Assembly: GCF_014529535.1 (NCBI RefSeq) | Contig: NW_023503493.1 | Location: 11,068,001-11,132,000, forward strand | From: Bradysia coprophila | Taxonomy: Eukaryota > Arthropoda > Insecta > Diptera > Sciaridae | DNA length: 64,000 nucleotides | Direction: 5' to 3' | Shown here: positions 48,458-59,931 of the stretch, in pieces | Layout: each line of letters begins with the position of its first letter | Position numbering within the stretch: the first letter of the stretch is position 1 | Program-made: the position numbers and the translations under genes | The notes under the pieces: model-generated | The model's input: the letters and a program-made list of their open reading frames with translations, nothing else | The model's database searches: none | Told to the model about the DNA's origin: nothing

Positions 48458-50937
48458 CTAATGTGAAATCTGATCCCCCGACAAACAATGCCATTGTTCG
48501 TGAAAACAATCCGGCATTCGTATACAGTCCTTCCACTGTTTCAGCCGACGTCCTTTGCCGTTGCCACCCAGTGCTAGTGAACCCAAGAAATCGTTACTCT
48601 TGCCAATGTCTTTATCCCAAACGGTGAGCAGCAAAATTTGCTTGTCCAAATCGTTCGGTCTCGTCTCGAATGCAAATTCTTCATTGTATATTGGGTTCAG
48701 CGTTCGCCATTTGATGGTCGACTTAAATTTCTTATTTTTCTGTGAATCTGGTTTGAGTTGCCTGGGGAAAAATTGCAAAAATTCGAATGTTAGGAAAGGA
48801 CCCTTAGACGCAAATTTAAGTGTCATACAATTTGATGAACGGATCGGAGAAACCATTCTTGTCCATTGCCATCAAATTGGTACAGCGATCAATTCTAACA
48901 ACCAGCGATCGGCGCTTCGTATTGTAACACAATGCCAGTAAGATCTGTCCATACTGCCATGGACCAGACATTGCAGCTTCGACACAGTGACTGTCCTCGA
49001 TATCTAACGGAACAGTCAATCGATGTGGTCCCTGACTGTAAATCTGTGTGTGATAAAGGAACAAAAATTACGACTTTAGCAGTGCCACAGTCACAGGAAT
49101 GCTTACCGGCTCTAAATTGATTTTGGCTGCTCCTAAGAAATCATGACCATATTGATCATCATCCAATAGCACGACATATAACATACAGCCACCGATTAAT
49201 TCATCCGGCTCAACACCCAGAAATCGAACTTTCTCATTGAATTCAGGGTTCGTCGTTTTGTGCACTGTTTTCGTGGCGAACCATTTCTTTTGCTTCGATC
49301 CATACTCCGTGATGATGTTTATTTTACAAAATGGGTCCGCGTGACCTGACACATCCATGGCAGGCAGATCACGAGCGCGTAACAATGAACAGTCCAATGT
49401 ATGGTCCGCTTCCGAATAATTAACGGATAGTTCCAGCCAACCCAGACAGGGTTCACGGTAGCCTTACGAATAGATTTCATTTGAAAATTGAAGAAGAAGA
49501 AACAAAGAGTGTTCAGTATGGTACTTACAACCCATTCCGTTACTGCTGCTATTTGCTGATGATGTCTCTGACATTGACATGGAACTGGTCACCGACCCTC
49601 TTCGTCCATTTCGGATTGTTGTCGATATTGAAGCCGTTTCCCAATCATAATTACTTTGAGTATCAACGGCACTATTTTGGCGATTCACTAACGGATGCTT
49701 TCGATTACCTAAGCAGAAACAACAGATTCAAGGCATAGAAAGTATAAAAGAAATGCCCGCAGAACAATTCCAAATCGACTTACCACCGCCCAACGCATTA
49801 TCATAATTACTATGTCCATTCAACGCCGATGGTGAGTGCTTTTGATCAACTTCGTCGTCCTCCTCAGAACTTGTGTCTGTACATTTAATTCCTAATTTCA
49901 TCGGTTTCTCTTGTCGTAATCTACAATCCCTTAGCGATTGCCGTGAACCAGACGTTCGTTGTGGTATTTCATACTTTGGTATTCCTTTAAAGAACCATGC
50001 TCCGGTCTGGAAATGATGAAACACGTATGGACACGTATTTAGACACGTATGGATATAAAAGCTACGGAAAATTAACTCTACCTTTTTCCACATTTCTCTA
50101 GTCTCGGAACATATTTTGCACAGCCAAATCTCTCTGCAACGACGGTAATCAATTGTTCATTAAGAATGGAAATTCATTTCAAAATTGAGTTTTGTGTGTG
50201 TAGAGTGTAGGTCTCCTGGTTTTCGTTAATGAAATTTTGATCGAGCTGTTAGCGAAGTGACTAATTTTCACCCGGTTACGAACAGTGTTGGCAACAAATA
50301 TTGTAATACAACTCGGACGGTTACAATTTACAATGATAATGCGACTATTTGTACTCGGGAGGACCTCACTAATTGAAGTTTTGCCTTTAAAAGGATAGTC
50401 ACCATGGAAAGTGTGGCTATCAGTTTCAGTGATGACGGGACATAACGTTCCGATAACCTGTCCCAGCTTGTATCTGCTGTTAATTCGATCAAAATTTCAT
50501 TTCTCAATGATGGGTGCAATGACTAAATTACCTAGTTCCTGTTGTATCCCTAGAGTGCAACTCTATGGAACATTTCGAACAAACCGGCTTCTGGCAATCT
50601 TCGCATATTAATTTCGATGGACCTAACAATCCAAAAGATTGGCCGCACAGCCTACACGGGAGAAAAAGATCGAAATAAGAACTGAAAACTAACTTCAGCT
50701 TAAAGGTGTTGACGTAGCCATGGTTCTTGTTCTTTTTTAAGTACCAACCTACAATATCGTGGACCGCACTCGGCAGCCCTTTGTTTGATTTTTTCCACTC
50801 GTTCCACTAACCGTCCGACTCGTTGACGTTCGGCAGTTTCCAATTGTTCATTTCGTTGAATGACTTCCAGAATTGCCATCTTTTCTTCCGGCTGTAACGT
50901 GCCAGAAGGTTTACCCGAACTCCAACCGGTGTGTAAT
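48458..50937 (-). CDS. Rph: Rabphilin (Rab3 effector with zinc finger and two C2 domains; 5' partial)
   Basis: Eight exons in transcript order: 50749-50937, 50532-50651, 50082-50133, 49784-50006, 49529-49708, 49107-49462, 48829-49043, 48458-48761. All are in phase and give about 545 residues; at least one more 5' exon must exist. A Rab-binding helix (ILEVIQRNEQLETAERQRVG) leads into a FYVE-type zinc finger with four CxxC pairs (CRLC, CEDC, CSKC, CKIC) and the family motif TGAWFFKG. A Ser-rich linker follows. C2A starts at GWLELSVNYSEADHTLDC, with MDVSGHADPF and LLDDDQYGHDFLG as calcium loops. C2B starts at YGQILLALCYN, with MDKNGFSDPFIK and VWDKDIGKSNDFLG. It ends EQWHCLSGDQISH. Rabphilin binds Rab3-GTP on synaptic or secretory vesicles and helps exocytosis. 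The donor after the first seen exon is GTTGGT, off consensus but phase-correct. Confidence 0.95.
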
Positions 50938-51460
50938 CTGAATGCGATACAAAAAGCAGACGTTAGCGATAAAGTGTTAGTACATCTCTTGTAAATTGAG
51001 TTTGTGAATGTTTTAAATGATGTGGTAACTGGGTGGTTGTGTTTTAATGCGTAGACATTTTAACTGCGTTGGAATTACATCATTAAATTGGAAAAGAAGA
51101 AAATAGAGAATATATTGGCATCTGGATGTATAGAAATTCTAATTTATTTCCATGGGAAAGGGGGAAGCACCACTAACCACACAATCTCAACGGAAACAAA
51201 TTTAGAAAAAAAGAGAAAAGTTACATGATTTATACACCATCAGCATTCTAATAAGCAAATTGTAAGGTATGTTTAAAACAGAAAGAACGAATGGTTGAGT
51301 ATCTAAACTTGAATTATTTCTTAGAAAAAGAAATAAATTTCTTGGAACAAGAAAACTGTGGCAGACGTGAGCTAGCAATGTTATAAATGTAATGCCAGGG
51401 GAAAACTTTTCGAATCAATATTGTGACTCAAAAAATGTAACACAAACACTGCTACTAGAC
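50938..51460. other. 5' side of rabphilin, no exon identified
   Basis: The upstream rabphilin exon must end in phase 2 (two bases of a split codon). I could not recognise it here or up to the BubR1 gene. Confidence 0.4.
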
Positions 51461-52043
51461 CTGGAGCCCACGACACTTTGAGTCCCTCATAAGGCCAGGC
51501 CACGGCTTGAAACCTATGCCATTTTGCTATATTACACCCACCTGGCCAAAAAATGAAGATTCTGTCCACTAAAATTCCAGAGCACAGAGTGTTCACATTC
51601 TGTTTACAAAGGAAATTCAGGTGTACAGAGTGTTCACATTCTGTGTACACAACTCAAAATGTGCACAGAAACCAAGAACATGTGAACAAATGATACACAG
51701 TTCGAGTACAGATGTGAACTATTTTGAGCACGAACTGTGAATTTTTCACATTTTGTTAATATTTTGTGAACAGAAGTCGATTCTAATTTATCGTTTTACC
51801 CGAAGGGATTGTGCACAATACGAAAAACATTTGTTCTACGACTTTTAGATTTGGGTCCTAGTACCTAACGAGGCAGGACCTAGTGTGTATATTGGCCATC
51901 TAACATCGTAGAAAATCCAAATTGGTGCTAAAATGAAGGTATTGGTGCCAAATGGCGAATGAAATCTTAAAATTCAAATTTTATTGAAAGGCCTGTCGTA
52001 CCAGATAAGTTCAAATTTCGCCTCAAAGTGTCGTGGGCTCCAG
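51461..52043. mobile_element. Small DNA transposon or MITE with perfect 22-base terminal inverted repeats
   Basis: The left end 'ctggagcccacgacactttg' plus 'ag' (51461-51482) is the exact complement of the right end at 52022-52043. The 583-base interior has no coding capacity. No clean target duplication was visible. Repeats of 'agtgttcacattctg' lie near 51590-51650. Confidence 0.7.
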
Positions 52044-55000
52044 ATCTATACACCTTTTACACCCCTTTAAAGAGGAAGCAAGTAAATTGAATCCATTGTA
52101 GCATTCTCTGAGTAAATCATTTTTTTGACTATCATTTCAACTTCCAGTTTTACCGAGTCAGCTATTGGTGTTATATTTATACGTTCACTTTCAGCAACGG
52201 ACCATTGTAAATACTACGTCACTCAGGACGTTTTTGTTTTGACTTGTACGTCCCTCGCCTTCGGCTCGACAAGACTCTAATCGAGTACGGCAAATGTCAT
52301 CAGGTAATGAATCATTTCCGCACTTTGCATCCTGCAATAGTTATTTTTTCAACTCGGTTAAACCTAGTATGACAATCGAGTGCCTAAAAAAGCATTTATC
52401 ACCGAATTGCACAATAGTTTACACCAACACTCTCTCCAGCAGTTTTCTGAAAATGTAGAATTAGACGGCAAAACAAGTTTGAGGAACTCTACTTCTTTAT
52501 TAGGCTTATAAAACAAAGTATCTTCAACAACTTAATAATTGTAGTTTGTTTGCTATAGAGAGTATTGGATAATTGCTTTTTTAAACACTAGATGTGTAAG
52601 TTGTCACTCACAGCCGCAGTCGAAAAAAATCATTTATCTCCAAAGCACTTCAAGCAAAAGTGCTTCGAGAGGCAGCTGCCAAATAGAGTATTTTTGTGTT
52701 GCATGAAAAATGTTTCCAAATTTGATTACAGTGCCAAAATTTGCTTACACTGTCCAGTTTCAGCGCTCTATTTAGAGTACCATTCATCCTTGAAGTGCGT
52801 TGCCTAGTTGCATGCCGCGTTTTTCTTAATAAACGCAACGAAAGTTTCACTTCTAATCACTGATTGCTTCTGCAGACCAACGAATGCAATTTTTAGTTAA
52901 TGACTTAAAGTCGAGCTTAAGGTCTTGTAATGAATCACACGTTCAAAAGAAAATACGTGTCCAGTTTAATGTGAAAAGTCATTTAACCTTCTCTTCAGTT
53001 ATTTTAACGAAAACGTATAAAATCGACAACAAATAAAATCACTAAAAGACCCTGACATAAAGAAATTATGAAACATAATATTATCCCTGTGTACTGCACA
53101 GTACATTATACTGTATGGCATTCGTTCAACAATGCACTCCCCTTCAATCCATATTACAATCTTAACTACCTACCCCGTGATTTAATTAAATTTCAATAGT
53201 TAAACGTGAATGAAGGCAAATTCAAACATCATAATGAATGAATCCAGTGTAATATCAAAGTTGTGCGAACAAAGGTTTTATCGGTGTGCATGTATTATAT
53301 CTTGTTAAGAGACCATTCAGCCGAAAAAGGAGATTATTAAACGTAAGCAGATTAAACACAGTAATGAAAGGGAATACGAACTGGAACATGAGTCCACAGT
53401 CCACACATGAACTTCCATTGAATTTCGTTAACACACGTATTGAATTTCTGGATTTAAAATCAAAATTCTATTAACCCAAATCAGGACTTATGCTGTGGCT
53501 GTTTTCAGTTGTGTATGGGATAGTAAAGTAAAAGAAAAATCCGTACTTCCTCCTGTCTAATTGGAATATGATGGGACTGAATGACATGCATATTGATACA
53601 TCCGGTAGGTGGATTGAATGGACAAGTATTGAGAAGGAAGTGTATTGAAAACCGTACTATCTCTTTACACAGTACAAACATCTATGTATTGTGTAAACAT
53701 ACAAAACCTTCTCTATATTAAATTATGTCATTTAATATATGACGTTGCTTTTGAGGCAATAGTACAAACTTGACAAATCCTTCAAAATATACTCAAATTC
53801 TAGAACTGAGAGCATAGTATATCAATTAAAGTGGTGGAATTGAGGAACTAACATAATGTAACCTCAACAATCCCAAAAGTCCAGAAGGGAACTCAACAAA
53901 ACTCTAGAAATCCTTCATAACACTTACGTTCTAGAACAGGGAGCACGTTTCCGTGTAAATCTGAAACTCGGTTACGTCTTGAGTTACTAAAATTAACACA
54001 AAATACAACTTTAAGTCGATTGTCATGGAAAAACATGTAATTGCTTATTCTAAATAATAATTTCGATGTATTTTCACATGAAGAACATGTGGTGACTTCA
54101 CTGTTAGGGACATATCTCCTGAATGTAGCTCTTTAAATTCTCTATAAACCTTTCGAAGACAGTTCTTGCGAATTTACAGTCTTTTTATCGGTTTCAGGAA
54201 TTTTCCTTTGAGAAAATAATATTTTTCGACTTTGACCAATTTTTTTCGCCATTTTGGATTCAAACTTTTCTCTATAATTTAACCTTTGGAAGTGGATTGA
54301 TATATCTTCTCGTTTACGAATGAAAAATCATAGAAAAAAGGTGACATAACGGCCGCTCACCGGAGAACCATTGAGCTGCCGTCTTGGCGTCAGATCAATT
54401 TAGAATCAGGAATCTATACGGAACAACCTACAATCATCGTCAGAACGATTTTGTAAGATGCACGAATTGTTGCCTAAGCAGGTCCACTAATAGACGTGTC
54501 TTTCAATAAATACAATCATTACAATGTAACTTCAATTGGTTTTTGACTAAAAATGTGATTAAATTTGTTCTGAGAGTAGATCCATAAATATTTGTGAACA
54601 CACCTATTTTCGTAGACCGTTGTATTTCGTTCGTAGATGGTTGACTCTTATGTCAAGTAATTGCTAGGATCAACAATTACAATTACTCGTGTGCTTTCTA
54701 CATAATCAACACACGAATGTACTTTTAAGTTTCAAAAAAATCGAAACAAAGAAACCACCTTTTTTAGTATTCATTGCCAAAAGACCAGCCAAAAATGACT
54801 ATTCATCTGTTATCTATAACGGCGACAAAAATAACGACCAACTTTGGGTAATATGGTCCTTTAAATAGTAAAATGCATGTTAAAAAAATGTAAGTTTGAA
54901 ATCAACAGATTAAAAAGATTTTGATCGATGGAATTAATAGACCCGATAATAATACTGGTCATATGCTTCCCGTCTGTGACAGATTAATGTTGAGTTTCTT

Positions 55001-55538
55001 GATCAATTAAAAAATGAGACAATTGGGTCTACACTCAACAGAACTGCACTCAAAATATTTTATGTTCCGTACAAGGTTGTTAGCCAGGCATGTTCATTGT
55101 TCAATTTCGTCCAAAAGTTGTGGTTTTGAGTTTCTTGAACGGCTGTCATCTGCTATCGACAACGTCAGCAATAATAAACGATAAGGATCGACAAATGAGG
55201 TCTTATATAGCAAAAATCGTGGTTAAAACAAATGAAGCAAAAGATTTCTGAAATCAATCTTTGAAAATCTTCGATCAAATGAAGTAATAGATCAGATAGT
55301 AAAACTGTAAATATGCTTGCCGTCTTAAAGCTATTTTTGGTTCTATGCAAAGCCGTTAAATTATGTAAATTAACTAAAAAATGCTTTTTGATAGAAAATA
55401 GAAATCATCCACGTGTGATACAGCCTTTCAAATTCACAGCTACCTAGAAACAGTTTTCAAAGCTTCCCGGAGGTAAAAAAAAACGAAAAATCGATCAAAT
55501 TAAAAATTTTCCAATCGAAATATTTCCCTTTTCGTTAT
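52044..55538. other. Intergenic DNA, no supported gene
   Basis: I see only AT-rich sequence with short frames. No exon, RNA gene or transposon end could be supported. Confidence 0.4.
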
Positions 55539-56440
55539 AACCACAAACGGAAATGGAAACCGGGTGGCCGGATACTTCGTCGATTCCATGTGATCAATTG
55601 TTTGTGTGCAATGTGCGTGCCATCATGTACCCGAACGATTCAAAGCTTCGAACAGAATATAATCGTCAATCATCGATATAATATAGGCTAGATAAGTAAT
55701 GTCAACGCACTGTTTAGCACCGAAGCTGACTTTGCCGTCACTCTGACTTTGCCGTCACTCAAATAGAGGACTGAAACGATCAAAGTTGGCTTTTATTTTT
55801 CATACAATGGCTATCAAAAAATTTTAACAAAATAGTCAACAGGCAGGGCGGCATGTGATTTTTCTTCAGAAAATAGTAAAAAAGTGATCAAATTTACCGA
55901 AAATAGTTGGTTTTCTCACTATGAATTGATTTACTAAAAGTGACCAAATAGTGAGAAAAACCAACTCTAAATCGCCATTTTATACTAAGAAAAAGTAAAG
56001 TAACAACCTTAGCGCTTGTTGGCAACGTGCGGAAGGTTTAAAAATCTTGGAAAAGGAGCACGAAATTCGATTTTTTTTTCATAATGTCATTGCAAAATTA
56101 CCATTAAGGCTGCTAGTGGTATTATTGGTATCGAAACACTACTCTACTTGACGTGTAAAATCCTCTATTACCCGGCTAGGTGCTTTGGACAAAAACTTTT
56201 ACTGTATGACAAAGTGATTGGGACATCTGAAAATAATAAGAACCGTAGTTTTGGCGGTTGGAAGGCCCTAAGAACTTATTGTTATCTGATTACTTGTTTT
56301 TGTCCCTTATAAACTGAAAGGACTCAAAATGAAATATTATTTTTACAAACGTTTTTTAGAGCAAAAGAACTCCATCTGATATATTTAAGAAATAACGGCA
56401 CATGTTTAAACAGACTCTGTTATTAAATCGTGGATATCTG

Positions 56441-56602
56441 CAGGGCTTACTTTAGAGAATTTTAATTCTGAAAATTCCGAAAATTCTGAAAAAATTCCGA
56501 AAAAGTTCAGAAAAATTCTGAAATAATTTTTCGGGATTTTTCAGAACTTTTTCGGAACTTTTTCAGAATTTTCAGAATGAAAATTCTCTAAAGTAAGCCC
56601 TG
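56441..56602. mobile_element. Palindromic MITE (CAGGGCTTACTTTAGAG ends)
   Basis: The ends 'cagggcttactttagagaat' and the exact complement enclose 'gaaaattctgaaaa'-type inverted sequence. Both flanks read 'tatctg', a 6-base target duplication. It is related to the copy at 28254-28390. Confidence 0.78.
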
Positions 56603-57107
56603 TATCTGAATGTACCATAAAGGAAGGTGATTAAAAATTTAGAATTGTTTATACTTTTAGGAAAAATAAAATACCGGAGTTATTTCCCGTTTACCTCATC
56701 GATGAAGGAAACTGGCTGAGCGATTGCTAACATTGTTTACCTTTGCTTGATTCAAGTAGTACATTACTTACCAATGTAACTAATGCTGGATAATGCTAAT
56801 TTTGGCGATCGACTTGTAGTCCAGGTTGGTAAACACACAAGAATTGCCATTTCCATCATTTGTTCCATTACCAAGTAAGATATTTTACTCAAAAACTTGA
56901 GGTTAAGTTTTGCCACAATGAAATAAAGTTAACTTTAAATGTCTTTTTCGTTAAATACTAACAATTGAATTTATTTCGAAAAATCGCATCAGCTGAGGGT
57001 TTTCCAGGAGATGACTTTCTCCATTCCAGCACATTCACCCTATTTTTGGACCTTGCCAATACAAAAACTTAAACTAATTTGAATTTTTAATTCCAGTGCG
57101 TTCTATT

Positions 57108-57262
57108 CAGGGGCGGATCCAGGTTTTGCTCTGACCCAGGCGGATAGAAGACAAACAAATTTCTGATGCGGACGGTTTTCGTGTAAAAAATTTTTTCTTT
57201 GCAAAAATCAATTTCTGACCCCCGGCGACCGCCTCGACCGCACATAGATGGATCCGCCCCTG
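57108..57262. mobile_element. hAT-type MITE with 8-base target duplication
   Basis: The 155-base element starts CAGGGGCGGATCCA and ends TGGATCCGCCCCTG. Its flanks are 'gttctatt' on both sides (57100-57107 and 57263-57270). These ends and the 8-base duplication are the classic arthropod hAT pattern. A short minus-strand frame across it is not a gene. Confidence 0.9.
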
Positions 57263-58142
57263 GTTCTATTACTGCATAGGGAACTGAAATACATTTCAAC
57301 TGAACTTTTACAGGCAAACTTTTGAGCTGTTTTCGTCTATAGATACGATATTTTCATAGGCGAAACTACATCTTAACATTTTTGTTCGTCAATTCTTTTA
57401 TTGATTGAATGTCGTATAGGGACCTCTAGATTGCGTGCAGAATGAAACCTTTGCAGAAGCATCTGTAGGATACTGGTTTCTGTTCAACTAAAAAAAATTC
57501 TCTGCGAATTTTAGATTCACATGGGATAAGTGGACTACTGTGGTTTCGTGTACGTCTTAAAAATGTAATAAATATTAAAATGAAATAAGAAATTGTTCCG
57601 ATTTTTCAATATTTCTTTCAAAATAGTTGGAAATAGTGATAAAAGTAAAAAAATCAGGAAAAAGTAGGTCACTATCGCTTCTTTTAAAAACAGTCGGAAT
57701 TAGTGAGAAAAGTAAGTCACATGCCGCCCTGAACAGGTGTGTTTTTGGCCTTCTAATTGAGTTATGTCAAAGTCAGCTTCGGTGCTTGACAGTGCTTTGG
57801 TAATGTCAAAGCAACTTTATGCGGAAAGATCACATGGATGTATGTGTAACGTAACTTGAGAAAGCGCGCGAAATAATGTCATACAAATATTTGAAAATAA
57901 TTGAAATTCTGCATTTCTCAATTTCCTTTTTATCTTCGTTTTGTGTTGTGATTCATATTTTTTGCACTTGTATGTGTGCTATATTTCCGAAATTTCGTTC
58001 TTCGTGTCTCATTATCTACAGTATATTATATCGATGTCGTCAATCGAGAAAGTAAGCAGAACAATCAGAACAATGCTGGTGAACATGACGAGACGGTATG
58101 TGTGCGCGGGAGACAGTCATTCGGTGTACAACACACACGGCT

Positions 58143-59931
58143 CCGCAGATCCTTTGGTTGGACTCTGTATAATTTGCAAGTTAATTCACGCAGTAAGTGT
58201 GCCTAAAATTTGAATTAAATTTTAAGTGAACGATTCGATGAAAAAGTGAACCAAAAAATACGTTTCAACGCTTCCTTGTATGAAAATGACGCTACGTTAG
58301 AAAGACCTAGGCACCTTCCATTTTGAATAAAAAGATACAAACACACAAAAACAACAGAAAGAAATTATTGCATAAGAAAAAACTCGAACGATTTTTTTTT
58401 CACAGATTTAAAATTAGTCAATGAATTAAAAAGATTTTTTTTTAAATAAATAATCGGGAAGTTTTTCAAGTTTCTTTGCTCCCTGGAAATCCGGGAAGAA
58501 AATTGGTTTTTCCACCAGCGATCTACATTCTACAGAGTGTTATGATGTGAGTGAGAAGACCGAAGACCAGTTTATTATAGACTGTTATGATCAGAGCGAG
58601 AAAACCGAAGATTAGTTATTATAACTTGCCTTGGGTACTTGTCAAAGTATTTACTTCTCTTTCAACGTGGTACGTTCTCGCTCTTAACGTACGGTACGTT
58701 AAGAGCGAGAGGACCAAAGACCAGTTAATTGTAGCTTGTCTTGGGGTACTTGTCAAAATATCTCTTTCTCTTTCATCATAACACTATACCTTGCCTTGGG
58801 GTAAATGTCAAAGTATTTCTTTCTTTTTCATCATAATCATCATAATACTCTACACTTCATTCTTAAGGGAGCGTACAGAAATTCTATTTTTTCGTCGCCC
58901 AGTCAACGCGCCGAGTTAATGAAAGTGAATTTTGACAACAGCCGTTGGAATATAAACAAAATTTGATTAATTGTTTTTCACTATTTAAACACAATGTCAT
59001 CACCTGAAAAATAATTGTTTTTCATCAATACGAAAATCGATTATTTTTTTTACATCAGAAATGTCAAGTTTTACTGACAAGTTAACTCTTCACGGACAAA
59101 ATCGGCCGTGGAGAATCTAACCTTACAGTTAACTTTGACAGTATTGAGCGACAAAAGTTCAAGGCTGTATACTGTTGTGGTATACAGCCTTGCAAAAGTT
59201 AACGTGATTGAACGAAATACAATTCTTGTACGAGCTCTAAGATGAGAAAATCTCACTTAAGCAACACACGACCGTACTTTTCAGTTTCAAAACATTTTCG
59301 ATTGGGAATTTTTTTTTAACATTTTCGATTGGGAAGTTTTTTACACTTTATTGCTGTTGGTAATGTTGGTACGAGTGTTTGTCACAATCAAAATAAAAAA
59401 CGACCTTTACGAATACGAAAAACGACCGTCTCAGTGAATAACTGTATTTACCATCAGTTTTAGTAAAAATATTTTAGCAAGTGGATCATAAATTATTAGG
59501 TAAGTTGAATTTCATCTAGAAATCGTTTCAATGCGGGATATTGTCCACTTCGAAACGGTTTTATGTTGCGTACGAGGCAAATTCATTGTTCAATTTAGCC
59601 AAAAAATTGTAACGGAAGTTACTTTAAAAATATTAGTTGATTTGATCGACATTCGATAGGACTGCACTTAAAACCATTTTCGGTTCTGTGCAAAGCCCTA
59701 CACACCCAGACTTAATTCTAACAGTTAAGGTCCAAAATTTCGATTGACGACGACTGAAAATTAAAGTCCACGACAGTTTGTTCAATATAGAAACGCATGA
59801 ACTCCGGTCACAATCGATCTTTTGTATTTAGCGAGGTGCATGTAAGACTCGTGAAGGATTTTTCCCGCCCATTCTTTTGTTCTCTTCCGCTCCAATAAAA
59901 AAAAAATCCATTTTGAATCTTCGCAGGTAGC
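58143..59931. other. Region upstream of BubR1 with hairpins and short repeats
   Basis: Contains degenerate repeats of 'gagcgaga..accgaagac' and 'cttgccttggggtac' type (58540-58880). A hairpin lies at 58677-58711 ('tctcgctcttaacgta' and its complement). A second lies at about 59159-59192 ('aaggctgtatac' and 'gtatacagcctt'). The BubR1 promoter should lie near the right end; no core motif is evident. Confidence 0.5.

Larger units (their letters stand above)
55844..57731. mobile_element. Second-level nested transposon
   Basis: It starts CAGGGCGGCATGTGA and ends with the exact complement TCACATGCCGCCCTG. It is flanked by 'aacagg' on both sides (55838-55843 and 57732-57737), a 6-base target duplication. 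The 1888 bases have no long frame. Two smaller elements are inserted in it (56441-56602 and 57108-57262). Confidence 0.82.
55671..58036. mobile_element. Outer transposon in the BubR1 pseudogene (8-base target duplication)
   Basis: It has perfect 15-base ends, CATCGATATAATATA and its complement, with 'tcgtcaat' duplicated on each side (55663-55670 and 58037-58044). A subterminal inverted pair 'gcaccgaagctgactttg' (about 55718) and 'caaagtcagcttcggtgc' (about 57767) supports one element. An 8-base duplication suggests the hAT group, although the terminal bases differ from the usual hAT consensus. Without the nested insert (55844-57731) only about 470 bases remain, so it is a MITE-sized element. 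No transposase. Confidence 0.85.
55539..58142 (+). pseudogene. Broken partial copy of BubR1, split by a transposon
   Basis: Two pieces, 55539-55670 and 58037-58142, together match a single stretch of the BubR1 coding exon (about 61369-61606) at high identity, in the same order and strand. The copy has a 3-base insertion near 55623 and an 11-base deletion after 'caaagctt' (about 55648), so the frame is lost. The split point carries an 8-base target duplication around the 2366-base insert, so the copy was continuous before insertion. The matching stretch lies within one exon of the parent, so it is not possible to tell a DNA duplication from a retrocopy. It sits 1.8-4.4 kb upstream of the functional gene. 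Confidence 0.87.

Noticed and set aside
57087..57317. 76-codon minus-strand frame
   Set aside because: It spans a hAT-type MITE including both ends.
57941..58213. Two overlapping plus-strand frames resembling BubR1
   Set aside because: They join transposon end sequence to the broken BubR1 copy. The similarity is real but belongs to the pseudogene, not a separate gene.
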